From: Arthrospiribacter ruber
GTDB lineage: Bacteria; Bacteroidota; Bacteroidia; Cytophagales; Cyclobacteriaceae
DNA length: 64,000 nucleotides
Direction of reading: 5' to 3'
Assembly (NCBI RefSeq): GCF_019343195.1
Contig: NZ_RPHB01000009.1
Span: 124,001-188,000 of the forward strand
Positions 8,901 to 17,558 of the stretch are shown here, piece after piece. The notes beneath the pieces were generated by a model, which worked only from the letters and a program-made list of their open reading frames with translations, was not told the DNA's origin and did no database searches. How positions within the stretch are numbered: the first letter of the stretch is position 1; each line of letters starts with the position of its first letter. Both the position numbers and the translations under genes were made by a program.

Positions 8901-9402
8901 CCGCAATTCCATATTGGGCAGCCTGTTCTTCGAAGTAAGGATTCCCTTCTTCATCAAGACCCTGATTTACAAAAAGCATGTTTGCTCTTTTTTCCATATC
9001 CGGAAACATGGCGGCACAGACATAAATATCCATCCAACCATCTCCATTGATATCCACAATGGTCACTCCCGTACTCCACCTATCGGCAGCGGCTGTACCT
9101 GAACCATTTGTTATGTCTTCAAATTTCAGGTTTCCTTTGTTGAGGTATAGTTTATTGGCCACCTGATTCCCTGTAAAGTAAAGATCCGGCAATCCGTCAT
9201 TGTTGAAATCAGCTACAGCCACACCGCCTCCGTTAAAAATATATTCGTCCGTCAGGATATTGAAAGTGTCCGTTTCTACAATTTCGTTATTGAAATGAAT
9301 ACCGGTCTCATTTGGGGACTTGAGGACGAATAAGGTTTCGGGGGATTTTTTGCAGGATGAAAGCAGCACCAAAGCACTGCAAATCAATAGGATAATTCTC
9401 AT
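5875..9402 (-). CDS. FG-GAP/VCBS-repeat lipoprotein with ASPIC/UnbV domain
   Basis: A 1175-aa exported lipoprotein (lipobox LLSSC, C17). Many FG-GAP/VCBS units of the form VADFNNDGLPDLYFTGN or GDFNGDGKMDYIVGN, with Asp/Asn-rich calcium-binding loops, should build beta-propellers in both halves. An ASPIC/UnbV-type segment lies between them at about residues 490-585 (HFFRVKLQGT to VLWPDGKFQQIKGL). Such proteins are frequently encoded beside SusC/SusD pairs in Bacteroidota and are thought to bind glycans or other proteins at the cell surface; the exact ligand cannot be read here. It lies downstream of susD but behind a minus-strand terminator (9821-9845) and a cluster of palindromes, so it may be expressed less than susCD or separately. 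Confidence 0.88.
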   Translation of the reverse strand: MRIILLICSALVLLSSCKKSPETLFVLKSPNETGIHFNNEIVETDTFNILTDEYIFNGGGVAVADFNNDGLPDLYFTGNQVANKLYLNKGNLKFEDITNGSGTAAADRWSTGVTIVDINGDGWMDIYVCAAMFPDMEKRANMLFVNQGLDEEGNPYFEEQAAQYGIAETGNSMMATFFDYNNDGFLDLYVLNNEQNKAIPSNFREKITDGSAINNDRLYRNNGDGTFSDVTIEAGITIEGFGLGLAIADINFDGWPDIYISNDYTPNDILYINNQDGTFSNQTKEYIRHQSMFSMGSDIADFNNDGFVDIITLDMLGETNFRKKTTIAKNPYQTYISNEQWGYEYQHVRNMLHVGNGPGVPFSEIGFMAGVYQTDWSWSPLFVDVDNDGQRDLLVTNGFPRDITDKDFANYRADVGGVASTRQLLDSIPIVKIPNYSFKNKGDWTFEDVGEKWGLNKPSFSNGAVFVDLDGDGDLDYVVNNINDPAFVFENTLDSRADKGHFFRVKLQGTKNNPMGIGAKLALRDENGGFLYHEQQVSRGYMSAVEDVVHFGLGSGNGNLTLDVLWPDGKFQQIKGLSPDQLIQVAHQDAAVVDLAQVTFPLKAPVTNPFLKEVSRSLGIDFTHKEDDKIDYNVQRTLPHKLTQFGPSLAVGDLNGNGREDFIVGSAAGYPASVFLQNGDGSFTERRLLDSDEDNRYEEMGMVLFDIDNDGDLDLYLVSGSSEFKPGAEEYIDRVLINDGKGNFSKPNDSNHFLPEASGTVVRAADFDGDGYMDLFVGGRTPIGKYPMPERSFILKNVDGRLQDVTEDIAPGLSEIGMVTDALWTDVDGDGLPDLMVVGELMSIVVYKNTGNALKRLNDTGLEKYKGWWNSIAAGDFNGDGKMDYIVGNLGANNYYHPSQERPVKVYAKDFDGNNSIDPVIFTHFKDNTGNYISVPAHYWDDLYGQSTLFRRKFSRYKEYGRVTEQSLFTPQELEDVLILEGTYDRSAFLENLGNGKFKVHELPLLAQTAPVNGITIDDLDGDGNLDVLLIGNDYGNEVFSGRYDAFNGLVLLGNGKGGFEPKRSLESGFVVPADAKAMVKLHQENGNALYISSQNRNRLLVHQQVNEVNDKVFKTPTQFHTLIMEMQDGKKKRVEVNNRSGFLSNSSNAVRLPENIKSLKGVDYKGNEEELEVN

Positions 9403-9572
9403 GGGTAATAACAGGTTGTGTTGGGCTTAATAGAAACCAAATATTGGTATTTATTTATTAAAAGGCGAAAAGATTTTAGGGAATTTTGACTTTAAAGGCC
9501 AATTACCAAGCTTATGCCACCGCTTAAGTGCGATGGAAATTTCAGCATGGACGGCAGTACGGTGATTATACC

Positions 9573-9715
9573 TTTGTGAAGACACAAACGTAGGCGGTGA
9601 AAGTGGAGGATGTTTCCGTTCGTGAGGATACGAACTGGGGCGATGAAGTAGGCGGTTGTAGCCGTTCGTGAAGACACGAACGTAGGCGGTTAATACTTGA
9701 AGACATAAACGGTAG
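9573..9715. repeat. Cluster of degenerate palindromes, core TTCGTG-AAGA-CACGAA
   Basis: Three clear hairpins are present: TTTGTGAAGACACAAA (9573-9588), GTTCGTGAGGATACGAAC (9618-9635) and CGTTCGTGAAGACACGAACG (9663-9682, 8-bp perfect stem). Each is associated with a GTAGGCGGT tag, and weaker copies follow to about 9740. They lie in the path of any transcript reading from susD into the FG-GAP gene and would fold in that RNA. Confidence 0.75.
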
Positions 9716-9820
9716 CCTTTATAAGACACGAATGGCAGCTATCAAATATAACACCAAAGTGAAAGCTATAGCTTAACAAACATGCCTAAAAATTATCATA
9801 CGTTCTTCCAAACAACACAT

Positions 9821-9845
9821 AAAAAAAGGATGGCATAAGCCATCC
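9821..9845 (-). terminator. Intrinsic terminator after the SusD gene
   Basis: GGATGGC (9828-9834) and GCCATCC (9839-9845) form a perfect 7-bp stem with a 4-nt loop. On the minus strand it is followed by seven Ts (plus-strand A-run 9821-9827). It should end most susCD transcripts. Confidence 0.88.
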
Positions 9846-9873
9846 TCTTTTCAATATAAAACTACATAATAAA

Positions 9874-11607
9874 TTAGAATCCAGGATTTTGTCTGACTTT
9901 GTCAGAACCCATCAAGTCAATTTGGTTTTGCGGAATTGGAAGCAATTCATCACGGCCAGCGGTGAATACAGATCCACCTAATGCAGCTTGTAAAAGGGTT
10001 CCGTCCAAAGCCAAATAGAAATCAATGGCTTCTTTGGCAATACCCCATCTTACCAAATCATAGAACCTATGTCCTTCCATACCAAGTTCTAGGTTTCTTT
10101 CAAACCTAACCGCTGTCCTAGCAGTATTGGCATCAGTCCAAGGAGAATTATATAATTCCACTACATAGTTGGCAGCAGGCTGTCCATTGTCTCTAAGAAG
10201 CTCAGAGTTTTTGGCCCTTTCTCTAACCATATTTACATATTGTCTGGCTGCTTCCAAATTACCCAACTCAACTTCTGCTTCTGCAGCCATCAACAATACA
10301 TCCGCGAAACGAATGATCAGAAAGTTGATACCGGTATAGCCTGGAGTCCAAGAAGAGTTATCTTGGAAAGTACCTTGCTCAGCACGCTGATACACATACT
10401 TCTTAGGCGCATAAGGTCCACCATTTGGTTGGTTACGTACCCAAGCTTCACCTGGATGGTCCTGCCAGTCCAAATATGGAATACCCCTTCTTCCCACAGT
10501 ATGATCCAACCTTGGATCCAATGGACCAGCATCAGGAGTGAAAGGCTGTGCAGAAGTCAAACCCATATCACTAACTACTCTGTTTGCTGGTTGGTTAAAG
10601 GAGTTGTCCAATAAAGGCAAACCGTTACTTGTTCTGAATGAATTTACAAAGGTAAAGCTAGGCTGAAAGAACCCACAACAGTTACCAGGTCCATTTGGTC
10701 CGGTATTGTATGGGAAATTCAGGTCAAATTCAGGATTGGCATTGTTCACAGTACCTGTACCGGCCGCTGACTGATATGCCCAGATAGATTCCTGATGGTT
10801 ATCATTGGCACCCCGGAACATATCGTCATAATAGGGGACAAGTCCATATTTAAGGTTATTGCTGGTAACACCATTGGCAATCACATCATCAAATACTTGC
10901 TTTGCCTCAGCCCACTTTCCTTGGTACAATAGAACTTTTCCAAGGTAAGATTTGGCGGCCCAAGAATTAACCCTTCCTACTTGAGGCTGTGTAGCCGGTA
11001 GGTTTTCAGCAGCAAACCTAAATTCAGCTTCAATAAAAGGAAGCATTTCCTGGTCATTGCTCAAGTTATCAAACTCCTCAGATCCATAATCCACAGTATG
11101 AGGTACAATAGGAACTTTATTGAAGTTTCTGTACAACATAAAGTAATGATGAGCTCTTAAGAATCTTGCCTGAGCTTCAAAACGTAAAGCCTGCGCATCA
11201 GAAACATCACTACCTCTAATATCTAGCAATCTAAGGACATTGTTGTTTCTTGCTATACCCTCATAGTTACCATTCCAGTTTTCCTCAATGATATCAATTG
11301 TAGAGAATGCCTCATACCTTTGAATAGGGTTAATGGAAACGAAATCCCCTGGATCAGTACCTTTATTGGCATCTCCACCTCGAATACTTCCCCATACCCA
11401 GTTGGAAGGAGAAGCCATACGCTGGAACCTTCCATTTACCTGAGAATAAGCAGCAATCAAGGCAGCATCAATACCTTCTAAGGAAGATAATTGAGCTTCT
11501 GATAACTGGCCCACCACCGGAACCTCCAAGAAGTCCTCACAACTTGATGCAAACAACAGAGTTCCTGCTGTAAGCATCATCGCCATTTTAATTTTAAATC
11601 TTTTCAT
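9874..11607 (-). CDS. SusD/RagB-family surface nutrient-binding lipoprotein
   Basis: A 577-aa outer-membrane lipoprotein (lipobox ASSC, C23) that caps a SusC-type TonB-dependent channel and binds the substrate. The N-terminal SusD-like part (CEDFLEVPVVGQLSEAQL, then a helical TPR-like region with ALRFEAQARFLRAHHYFMLYRNF at about 140-163) and the C-terminal RagB part (FADVLLMAAEAEVELGN, ARTAVRFERNLELGMEGHRFYDLVRWG) are typical. It is encoded 60 bp after the SusC gene on the same strand. The substrate cannot be deduced because no glycosidase or peptidase gene is linked; only the FG-GAP lipoprotein gene follows. Confidence 0.95.
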   Translation of the reverse strand: MKRFKIKMAMMLTAGTLLFASSCEDFLEVPVVGQLSEAQLSSLEGIDAALIAAYSQVNGRFQRMASPSNWVWGSIRGGDANKGTDPGDFVSINPIQRYEAFSTIDIIEENWNGNYEGIARNNNVLRLLDIRGSDVSDAQALRFEAQARFLRAHHYFMLYRNFNKVPIVPHTVDYGSEEFDNLSNDQEMLPFIEAEFRFAAENLPATQPQVGRVNSWAAKSYLGKVLLYQGKWAEAKQVFDDVIANGVTSNNLKYGLVPYYDDMFRGANDNHQESIWAYQSAAGTGTVNNANPEFDLNFPYNTGPNGPGNCCGFFQPSFTFVNSFRTSNGLPLLDNSFNQPANRVVSDMGLTSAQPFTPDAGPLDPRLDHTVGRRGIPYLDWQDHPGEAWVRNQPNGGPYAPKKYVYQRAEQGTFQDNSSWTPGYTGINFLIIRFADVLLMAAEAEVELGNLEAARQYVNMVRERAKNSELLRDNGQPAANYVVELYNSPWTDANTARTAVRFERNLELGMEGHRFYDLVRWGIAKEAIDFYLALDGTLLQAALGGSVFTAGRDELLPIPQNQIDLMGSDKVRQNPGF

Positions 11608-11667
11608 ATTTCAGTAATTACTTTTGAAATTTTCTTCGCTAACAAAATGTTTGAAACATTGTTAGAT

Positions 11668-14600
11668 TTAGAAGCTTAAATTTAAACCTACAGTGTACTG
11701 CCTAGTTACAGGGTAGTTTCCTACGTCAATACCATAAGCCAAGTCAACATTACCACCTACCATTGGATCCAATCCATCATATCCAGTGATAGTAAACAAG
11801 TTGTTACTTGCAACAAAAACTCTCAACCTCTCTAATTTCCATCTTTGTAGTAAGTTATTAGGCATGGTATAACCTAAAGTAAGGTTTTGAAGTCTCAAGA
11901 AGGAGCCATCAACCACATAATAACTGTTTTCTACACCCGAAGTACTGAAGCTGGCTGTTTTATCAGCCACAGGTACATTAGTGTTAGGGTTATCAGGTGT
12001 CCAAGAATCCAATAACCTTCTTGATATGGCAGCTCCTTCAAATGTAGGGAAGAAGTCAGTAAACCATCTCCACTGTGCCCAAATCTTGTTACCAGCAGTA
12101 CCAAAGAAATAGGCCGACATATCAAAGTTTTTATATGCTACTGTGAAATTCAACCCTCCAGAGAATTTTGGCACAGGAGATCCTAGGAACTGTCTATCAT
12201 CTGGTGTAATTCTTCCGTCCCCATCGGTATCCACATATCTGAATCGACCAGGGGCAGCACCGTCTTGAGTGGCATGATTGGCCACCTCTTCTTCATTTTG
12301 GAACAATCCATCCACGACATAACCAAAGAAAGAAGAAATTGGCTGACCCACTTGGTTTCTGATTGGTCGGATACCTCTAAATGCAGGATCAGCTGCACCG
12401 CCGATGATAAAGTCAATTCCTGGAGCCAAGAATACTATCTCGTTTTTCAAGAAACCACCATTCACCTGAAGATCATATCTCCAATCTGAAGAAAAATTAC
12501 CTCTTGTAGCGATGGTAATGTCCACACCACGGTTCAGCATTTCTCCAATGTTCACAGCAGGAGCTGCTGCATTAAATCCAGCCACAGATGGAATAGGTAC
12601 TTGGAACAAAAGATCTCTGGTATCTTTCTGCCACAAATCCACGATTACATCCAATCTTCCTCCGAAGGCTGAACCGTCAAAACCAATATTCTTGGTTACA
12701 GCTGTTTCCCATCTCGCATTAGGGTTACCAATTCTAGTTCTTCTAAAACCAATCAAGGCTGAACTGTTGGAGCCTGTGATATCATAAGAAGAAGCTCCTA
12801 AGTCACCACCGAACAATGAGAATTGATTATTGGGATCCACGTTGTTAGAGTTACCCATCTGTCCCCAACCCCCTCGGATTTTCAAATCATCCAACCATGT
12901 TGCAGAAGACATGAACGACTCTGAAGATAACCTCCATGCAGCTGAGAAGGCCGGAAAAGTACCCCATCTGAAGTTTGGACCAAACCTGGAAGAACCATCA
13001 CGCCTTACTACTGCACTGAAAATATATTTGTCATTGTAGGTATAATTCGCCCTAGTGAAATAAGAGAGGAAATTAACACCTAAGAATTGTCCAGAGTTGG
13101 CAATCCTAGTGGCAAACGGCAAATTAGAAATGGTAATGAAGTTGGGGTCTTCAGAGAAAGGATTCTGACCTGTAGTGTTCATATTTCTACCAGAACCTGT
13201 GTTCAAAGACTCTTGACCTACCAAAATATCAAATTGATGTCTGTCAATTGTCTTTTTCCACTGTGCCGTATTGGTGAATACCCACTGCATGCTATAACCT
13301 GAAAATTCATTGTATCCAAAAGCTGAATTGTTTTCAGAGTTTTCATACTGTAATCTTGAGAATCCTACTCCATAGAAATTATTGTATTGACCACCAATGG
13401 AAGATCTAAATACCAAATTTTGCACCGGCTCAAATTCAACATATACGTTACCAAATGCATTGGCGTCGAAGTTTCTATTGTCGGCTAATCCCTCTCTGTT
13501 GGCTACAGGGTTTCTAGGGTTATTGAAGCCTCTTGCAGCCGTGCCTGCATATCCACCAAATTCATCACGAACAGGAATAATAGAAGGCATACGGAAAGCC
13601 TGTAGGATGTCATTTTCATCCTGAGCTACCCTTTGTCCTCCACCAGCACCAGTCTGACCCAATCTTTGGATATAAGTAGCCTGAAAGTTTTGTCCTACTC
13701 TTATTTTGCTTCCAATATCATGCTCTGAGTTGGCTCTCAATGAAATCCTTCTAAAATCATTGTTCAACAAGATCCCTGCTTGTTCCTGGATACCCATACC
13801 CAAGAAGAATCTACTGGTGGATGAACCACCTGAAAAACCTAAAGAGTGTCTCTGAATTGGTGCTCTTCTGGTTACAGCATCAAACCAATCTGTACCTTCT
13901 CCGGTAGCAGCCCTCACCAATTGATGCACTGCACCTCTTCTGGGGTCAATATTGTATAGTTCTCTTTGTTCTTCAAGTTGAGCAGGAGTCAAAGGTCCCG
14001 CCACACCTGCCTCACCACCCACATTAATATAGTATGGCAAAACAGGATTTGGACCGTTACCTAATTGTGGGTGACCGAAATTAGGAGCTCTACCGTCGAT
14101 TCTAGCCTGATTTCTTTCAGCCAACCATGTAATGTCTGCATATTCCTGAGGATTAGTCATATCCAAACCTCTACCTGGATCAGTAAAGCCCATCATGCCA
14201 TTATAATCAAATCTTAATTTTTGGGCTTTTTTACTACCTCTTTTTGTAGTGTATACAATTACACCATTCGCTGCCCGAGCACCATAAATGGAAGCAGCTG
14301 CAGCATCTTTCAAAGTAGTAACTGATTCAATATCATCAGGATTCAAGAAATCAGTATTGGTAACTGGTAAACCGTCAACAATATACAATGGCTCGTTACC
14401 ACCGAAAGCACCAAAACCACGTACCCTAACTTGGGAAGCCGTTCCGGGCTGACCATTGGTAACTACAGTAACACCGGCAATCCTTCCTTGTAAGGTCTGC
14501 TCAATATTTCCTGTAGGAATGATCGTCAAATCTTTTGGGTCAACCGTTGAAATAGCACCTGTAGTTTCTCTACGGCTATCAATAGTATAACCTGTGATGA

Positions 14601-14928
14601 CCAATTCTGTAAGCGTTCTTTCATCGGGATTCATAGTCAGATTAATGACTGACCTGTTTCCTATCACTTGCTCAATAGTAGCATAGCCGATAAAAGAAAA
14701 TACCAACACACTTTGATCTGAGGGAACATTAAGGGAGAAGTTTCCATCAATGTCCGTCGCTGTTCCAGTGGTGGTTCCTTTGACTAAAACAGTAACTCCA
14801 GGAAGACCGTCCCCGAATTCATCGAGAATGGTACCCGTCACTGTTCTTTGCGCCAGTGCTGTAGCACTGGAAAGCACTAAGAGTAGTATAAATACACTTA
14901 AGCTTTTGTAAAGTTTTTCCATAAACAT
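11668..14928 (-). CDS. SusC/RagA-family TonB-linked outer-membrane transporter
   Basis: A 1086-aa TonB-dependent channel. A signal peptide (about residues 1-27, ending ATALAQ) is followed by a carboxypeptidase-regulatory-like domain (about 28-110, RTVTGTILDEFGDGLPGVTV), a plug domain with the conserved RVRGFGAFGGNEPLYIVDG segment (about 170-190), and a long beta-barrel ending in Phe (VGLNLSF). It imports large substrates with its SusD partner using TonB energy. The start could be the ATG at 14928 or at 14922; both keep the signal. The upstream region contains a five-fold phased TTGCAA array at 14991-15037, a candidate operator. No sigma or anti-sigma gene is adjacent. Confidence 0.95.
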   Translation of the reverse strand: MFMEKLYKSLSVFILLLVLSSATALAQRTVTGTILDEFGDGLPGVTVLVKGTTTGTATDIDGNFSLNVPSDQSVLVFSFIGYATIEQVIGNRSVINLTMNPDERTLTELVITGYTIDSRRETTGAISTVDPKDLTIIPTGNIEQTLQGRIAGVTVVTNGQPGTASQVRVRGFGAFGGNEPLYIVDGLPVTNTDFLNPDDIESVTTLKDAAAASIYGARAANGVIVYTTKRGSKKAQKLRFDYNGMMGFTDPGRGLDMTNPQEYADITWLAERNQARIDGRAPNFGHPQLGNGPNPVLPYYINVGGEAGVAGPLTPAQLEEQRELYNIDPRRGAVHQLVRAATGEGTDWFDAVTRRAPIQRHSLGFSGGSSTSRFFLGMGIQEQAGILLNNDFRRISLRANSEHDIGSKIRVGQNFQATYIQRLGQTGAGGGQRVAQDENDILQAFRMPSIIPVRDEFGGYAGTAARGFNNPRNPVANREGLADNRNFDANAFGNVYVEFEPVQNLVFRSSIGGQYNNFYGVGFSRLQYENSENNSAFGYNEFSGYSMQWVFTNTAQWKKTIDRHQFDILVGQESLNTGSGRNMNTTGQNPFSEDPNFITISNLPFATRIANSGQFLGVNFLSYFTRANYTYNDKYIFSAVVRRDGSSRFGPNFRWGTFPAFSAAWRLSSESFMSSATWLDDLKIRGGWGQMGNSNNVDPNNQFSLFGGDLGASSYDITGSNSSALIGFRRTRIGNPNARWETAVTKNIGFDGSAFGGRLDVIVDLWQKDTRDLLFQVPIPSVAGFNAAAPAVNIGEMLNRGVDITIATRGNFSSDWRYDLQVNGGFLKNEIVFLAPGIDFIIGGAADPAFRGIRPIRNQVGQPISSFFGYVVDGLFQNEEEVANHATQDGAAPGRFRYVDTDGDGRITPDDRQFLGSPVPKFSGGLNFTVAYKNFDMSAYFFGTAGNKIWAQWRWFTDFFPTFEGAAISRRLLDSWTPDNPNTNVPVADKTASFSTSGVENSYYVVDGSFLRLQNLTLGYTMPNNLLQRWKLERLRVFVASNNLFTITGYDGLDPMVGGNVDLAYGIDVGNYPVTRQYTVGLNLSF

Positions 14929-14990
14929 AGATTGATTGGGTAATAATTATTAATTGATAAGGTTTGAAAGCAATTAATTATTTCTTAATC

Positions 14991-15037
14991 ATGCAATCGT
15001 TTGCAAAATTTTGCAAAATAATTGCAATAGTTTGCAA
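14991..15037. promoter_or_regulatory. Five helically phased (A/T)TGCAA hexamers upstream of susC
   Basis: ATGCAA at 14991 and TTGCAA at 15001, 15011, 15022 and 15032 recur every 10-11 bp, so the self-complementary hexamer lies on one face of DNA. Read in pairs they create overlapping palindromes: GCAATCGTTTGC (14993-15004, with a central CG as in LacI-family operators), TTGCAAAATTTTGCAA (15001-15016, perfect) and GCAATAGTTTGC (15024-15035). The array lies 63-109 bp upstream of the SusC start. It looks like a cooperative operator; the cognate regulator is not in the window. Confidence 0.65.
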
Positions 15038-15413
15038 GACCAGTATCAGCCTTTTCCTATTGCTTGATTAAACCACGATAACTTGTGCTATCTTTTTCTA
15101 CAATCCTGGATCCAAAGATCAGGAGGTCGTCAGTGTGTACTGCTAAAACGATTTTGTATTCTCAAATAAAAAAAGGGGCTTTGTTCATAGGCATCGAGAT
15201 TTGGGATTATTGTTAATATAGGTTTTAAGGTTATTCTTTGATTGGGTACTTCATGAATATTTGGTAAAGATGCGTAAGAATGAAGATTCTTTTACATTTC
15301 CCCATATATCAGCAACTAATTTAAGAGAATAATGAATAATACAAAAACTTTTTTTGAAATTCGATTTTTAAATTTTTTAACATTTTAAAACAAACTTCAA
15401 ATAATCCTATATT

Positions 15414-15446
15414 TGACAAAAAACGCCTTTAATATTCTTTAAAGGC
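15414..15446 (-). terminator. Intrinsic terminator after the TPR lipoprotein gene
   Basis: GCCTTTAA (15425-15432) and TTAAAGGC (15439-15446) form a perfect 8-bp stem. On the minus strand it is followed by GTTTTTTG. It lies 27 bp after the stop of the gene at 15474. Confidence 0.85.
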
Positions 15447-15473
15447 AGTTTTTGAGCATATCAAAAAATAATG

Positions 15474-17264
15474 TCATTTCAACACTCTTATAAATGCCGG
15501 TCTGTCCCAATACCTTCTGAACAGAACTTCCCTCATGGCCCTTTCTCTTAAAAACTCAGACCGGCTGATCGCTTTCTGCAGATTTTCTATCAGGGCCTGT
15601 TCATCATTGCTGACAGCTGCTACCAAAGCAAGTCCATAAAATCCATATCCGAAATCTCTGTCCAAAAGCGCCGACTCTTCGAAAGCAATCATGGCCTGCC
15701 TGTAATCCTCCGCCAAAAAATAGGCTAAACCCTTATTAAAATAATTCACTTCACTTTCAGGAGCACGGTTAAACCTTATGGTGGCCAATCGGTAATCCCC
15801 ATTCAAAATATCCAAAGCTCCTCTCAGGCCTTCATTGACCCTAAGAAACTCGCTCGTCTCACTTCTTTCCAGGCCAGAGGCTTCCGATATAGCCACATAA
15901 GCCTCAAAATAATCCTTTCTTAACAAATACGCCCTACCAATATTGTGCATGGAAATAGAATTGGTCTGAATCCTGTTTGCTTCCCTTAGGTTACTAAGCG
16001 CATTGCTGATATATATATTTTTTTGCCGCACATCCAGTTCCCTCTGAGCCTTATTGAGAAAGACTACCCCCAGGTTATTATAAGCCAGTACGGAAGGAGC
16101 AATTTCAACCAGTTTTTGATAGATTTTTTCCTTTTCTTCCAATCGCTTGGCCTGCTGCCCGGCAAAAATAAGGTGCTCTTTCGTAAAACCTTCCAATCCT
16201 TCGCCTTCCTTGAGCATCTTATACACTGAGGCAGAAATCTCCGCATCGGAAAATCTCGAATTCTCCAGTTCTATTTTAACTTGGGCGGTCCGCAGCTTTG
16301 GGAACAGGTCTGCTGATACTTTTCTAAAAGTGCTCAACTGTCGGATTTGGGCAAGCTGGGATTCGAAACTTTCATCTGTGGTCAGAATCTGGTAATACGC
16401 ATCCTTCTGTGTAGTATTGATACCTCCATAATCTCTCAGCAGCATCCTGAAATCAAAAAAATCATTTCTCCTCTCTTCAATTTCCACCGGAACATGACTT
16501 ACAGCAGGGATATTCTTGATTCTTTGCTTCAGGTTTTCCGCCCGCTGACCAGACAAAGTGGGATTGCTCAATTCAGCGGTTTCAGGAGAAACCAATCCTG
16601 TGACCGTGATTTTTTTGATTACAAAACCTCTTTCTCCTCTATTTAGAAAGTTGTAAAGTGTAGTCGGCAAAGTTCTGCCAGGTACCTGTGCAGAACCTAA
16701 TGGAAAATTTACAGAAAACTGTCTTTCTGAATTGGTGGAAAAACCCGGGAAGTCAGTGCTGATGTACATCCCTATTTCCTCAATGGGCTCATTGGGAGTG
16801 ATTTGCCCCAAGCGGGTCAGCAATGGCAATATGCTGACTCCAGGTACCAATTCCTTTTCTGAAGGCACAAAAACCTTGTCTTTATGAAATACTAGCGCTT
16901 TGATGGCCAACACTCCTTTGTCCATGCCTTCCAGGTAGGGGAAAGTGATTTTCTCATCCAGCCTTACGGCCTGTACTGCATTTGTGTATGTGCCGTCGAA
17001 GGCCACAAATTCTCCCAATCTCAAAGCTCCCTCTCCATATCTATATTCCGGGAAAAGATATATTTTGGTATCTTTATTGAGAAGAGGCAATGGCAAAGCT
17101 CCGGTAATGTTGACGCGAACCGAATCCCTGTGCATGGTAAGCACTTCCGGTTTGGCAGAAATACCATCCAGCAGACTTTCATATTTATGAAGCTTTGGAC
17201 TACAAGAAGAAAAAATTACCAAAAACAAAATGGTCGGAATTAAATAAGGATAAGATTTAAACAT
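15474..17264 (-). CDS. TPR-containing lipoprotein of unknown function
   Basis: A 596-aa lipoprotein (hydrophobic LIPTILFLVIFSSC, cysteine in the lipobox) starting at the ATG at 17264; a TTG 12 bp upstream is less likely. The N-terminal 250 residues look like beta-rich periplasmic sequence. A middle stretch (LSGQRAENLKQRIKNIP) vaguely recalls an OmpA-like motif, but not convincingly. The C-terminal 200 residues contain TPR-like helices (YNNLGVVFLNKAQRELD, HNIGRAYLLRKDYFEAYVAI, YFNKGLAYFLAEDYRQAMIAFEE). Probably a scaffold in periplasm or outer membrane. It is monocistronic, with a good terminator after it. Specific function not recognised. Confidence 0.82.
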   Translation of the reverse strand: MFKSYPYLIPTILFLVIFSSCSPKLHKYESLLDGISAKPEVLTMHRDSVRVNITGALPLPLLNKDTKIYLFPEYRYGEGALRLGEFVAFDGTYTNAVQAVRLDEKITFPYLEGMDKGVLAIKALVFHKDKVFVPSEKELVPGVSILPLLTRLGQITPNEPIEEIGMYISTDFPGFSTNSERQFSVNFPLGSAQVPGRTLPTTLYNFLNRGERGFVIKKITVTGLVSPETAELSNPTLSGQRAENLKQRIKNIPAVSHVPVEIEERRNDFFDFRMLLRDYGGINTTQKDAYYQILTTDESFESQLAQIRQLSTFRKVSADLFPKLRTAQVKIELENSRFSDAEISASVYKMLKEGEGLEGFTKEHLIFAGQQAKRLEEKEKIYQKLVEIAPSVLAYNNLGVVFLNKAQRELDVRQKNIYISNALSNLREANRIQTNSISMHNIGRAYLLRKDYFEAYVAISEASGLERSETSEFLRVNEGLRGALDILNGDYRLATIRFNRAPESEVNYFNKGLAYFLAEDYRQAMIAFEESALLDRDFGYGFYGLALVAAVSNDEQALIENLQKAISRSEFLRERAMREVLFRRYWDRPAFIRVLK

Positions 17265-17339
17265 TTCCAGCTTCAAATATATTATTGGAGTTATTGAGAA
17301 TATTTTATTACATTTAATCGACTCTAAACCAACCGAATC

Positions 17340-17558
17340 ATGAATAAGTTAAAACTGTTTTTCGAAGAAAGAGCCTTTGGGGTTTGTTCCAGATTGGGTG
17401 AGAAATTCAACTTTCCCATCGATTCAATCAGACTTTTTTTCATCTATAGTTCTTTTATCACCCTGGGTTCTCCGATCATCATATATGTCAGTATGGCCAT
17501 GATGATGAAAGTAAGGAAATACCTTAGAAAGATGAATAACCCGGTACTGTTCGACTAA
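17340..17558 (+). CDS. PspC-domain-like small membrane protein
   Basis: A 72-aa protein with one hydrophobic segment (about 31-53) and the pattern FEERAFGVCSRLGEKF ... IDSIRLFFIYSSFITLGSP that resembles the PspC (phage-shock protein C) domain common in Bacteroidota. Probably an inner-membrane protein in an envelope-stress role, which is family inference only. It ends 4 bp inside the convergent glycosyltransferase gene. The start ATG at 17340 follows a short AT-rich spacer shared with the divergent TPR lipoprotein gene. Confidence 0.75.
   Translation: MNKLKLFFEERAFGVCSRLGEKFNFPIDSIRLFFIYSSFITLGSPIIIYVSMAMMMKVRKYLRKMNNPVLFD

Larger units (their letters stand above)
9403..9873. other. 471-bp intergenic region between susD-like and FG-GAP genes
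   Basis: It holds a minus-strand terminator directly after the SusD gene and a cluster of degenerate TTCGTG-AAGA-CACGAA palindromes at 9573-9682. Reading frames here (for example 9451-9729 on the minus strand) are rich in Arg and His because of these repeats and have no export or domain signal, so no gene is called. Confidence 0.75.
14929..15473. other. 545-bp intergenic region upstream of susC
   Basis: No gene is supported. The part near susC contains the phased TTGCAA array (14991-15037). The part near 15414-15446 is the terminator of the convergently placed TPR lipoprotein gene's transcript. The intervening sequence is AT-rich with no clear repeats or frames. Confidence 0.7.

Noticed and set aside
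9451-9729. 92-aa minus-strand frame in the palindrome cluster
   Set aside because: Its sequence is set by the repeats (His/Arg-rich), and neither start nor context supports translation.
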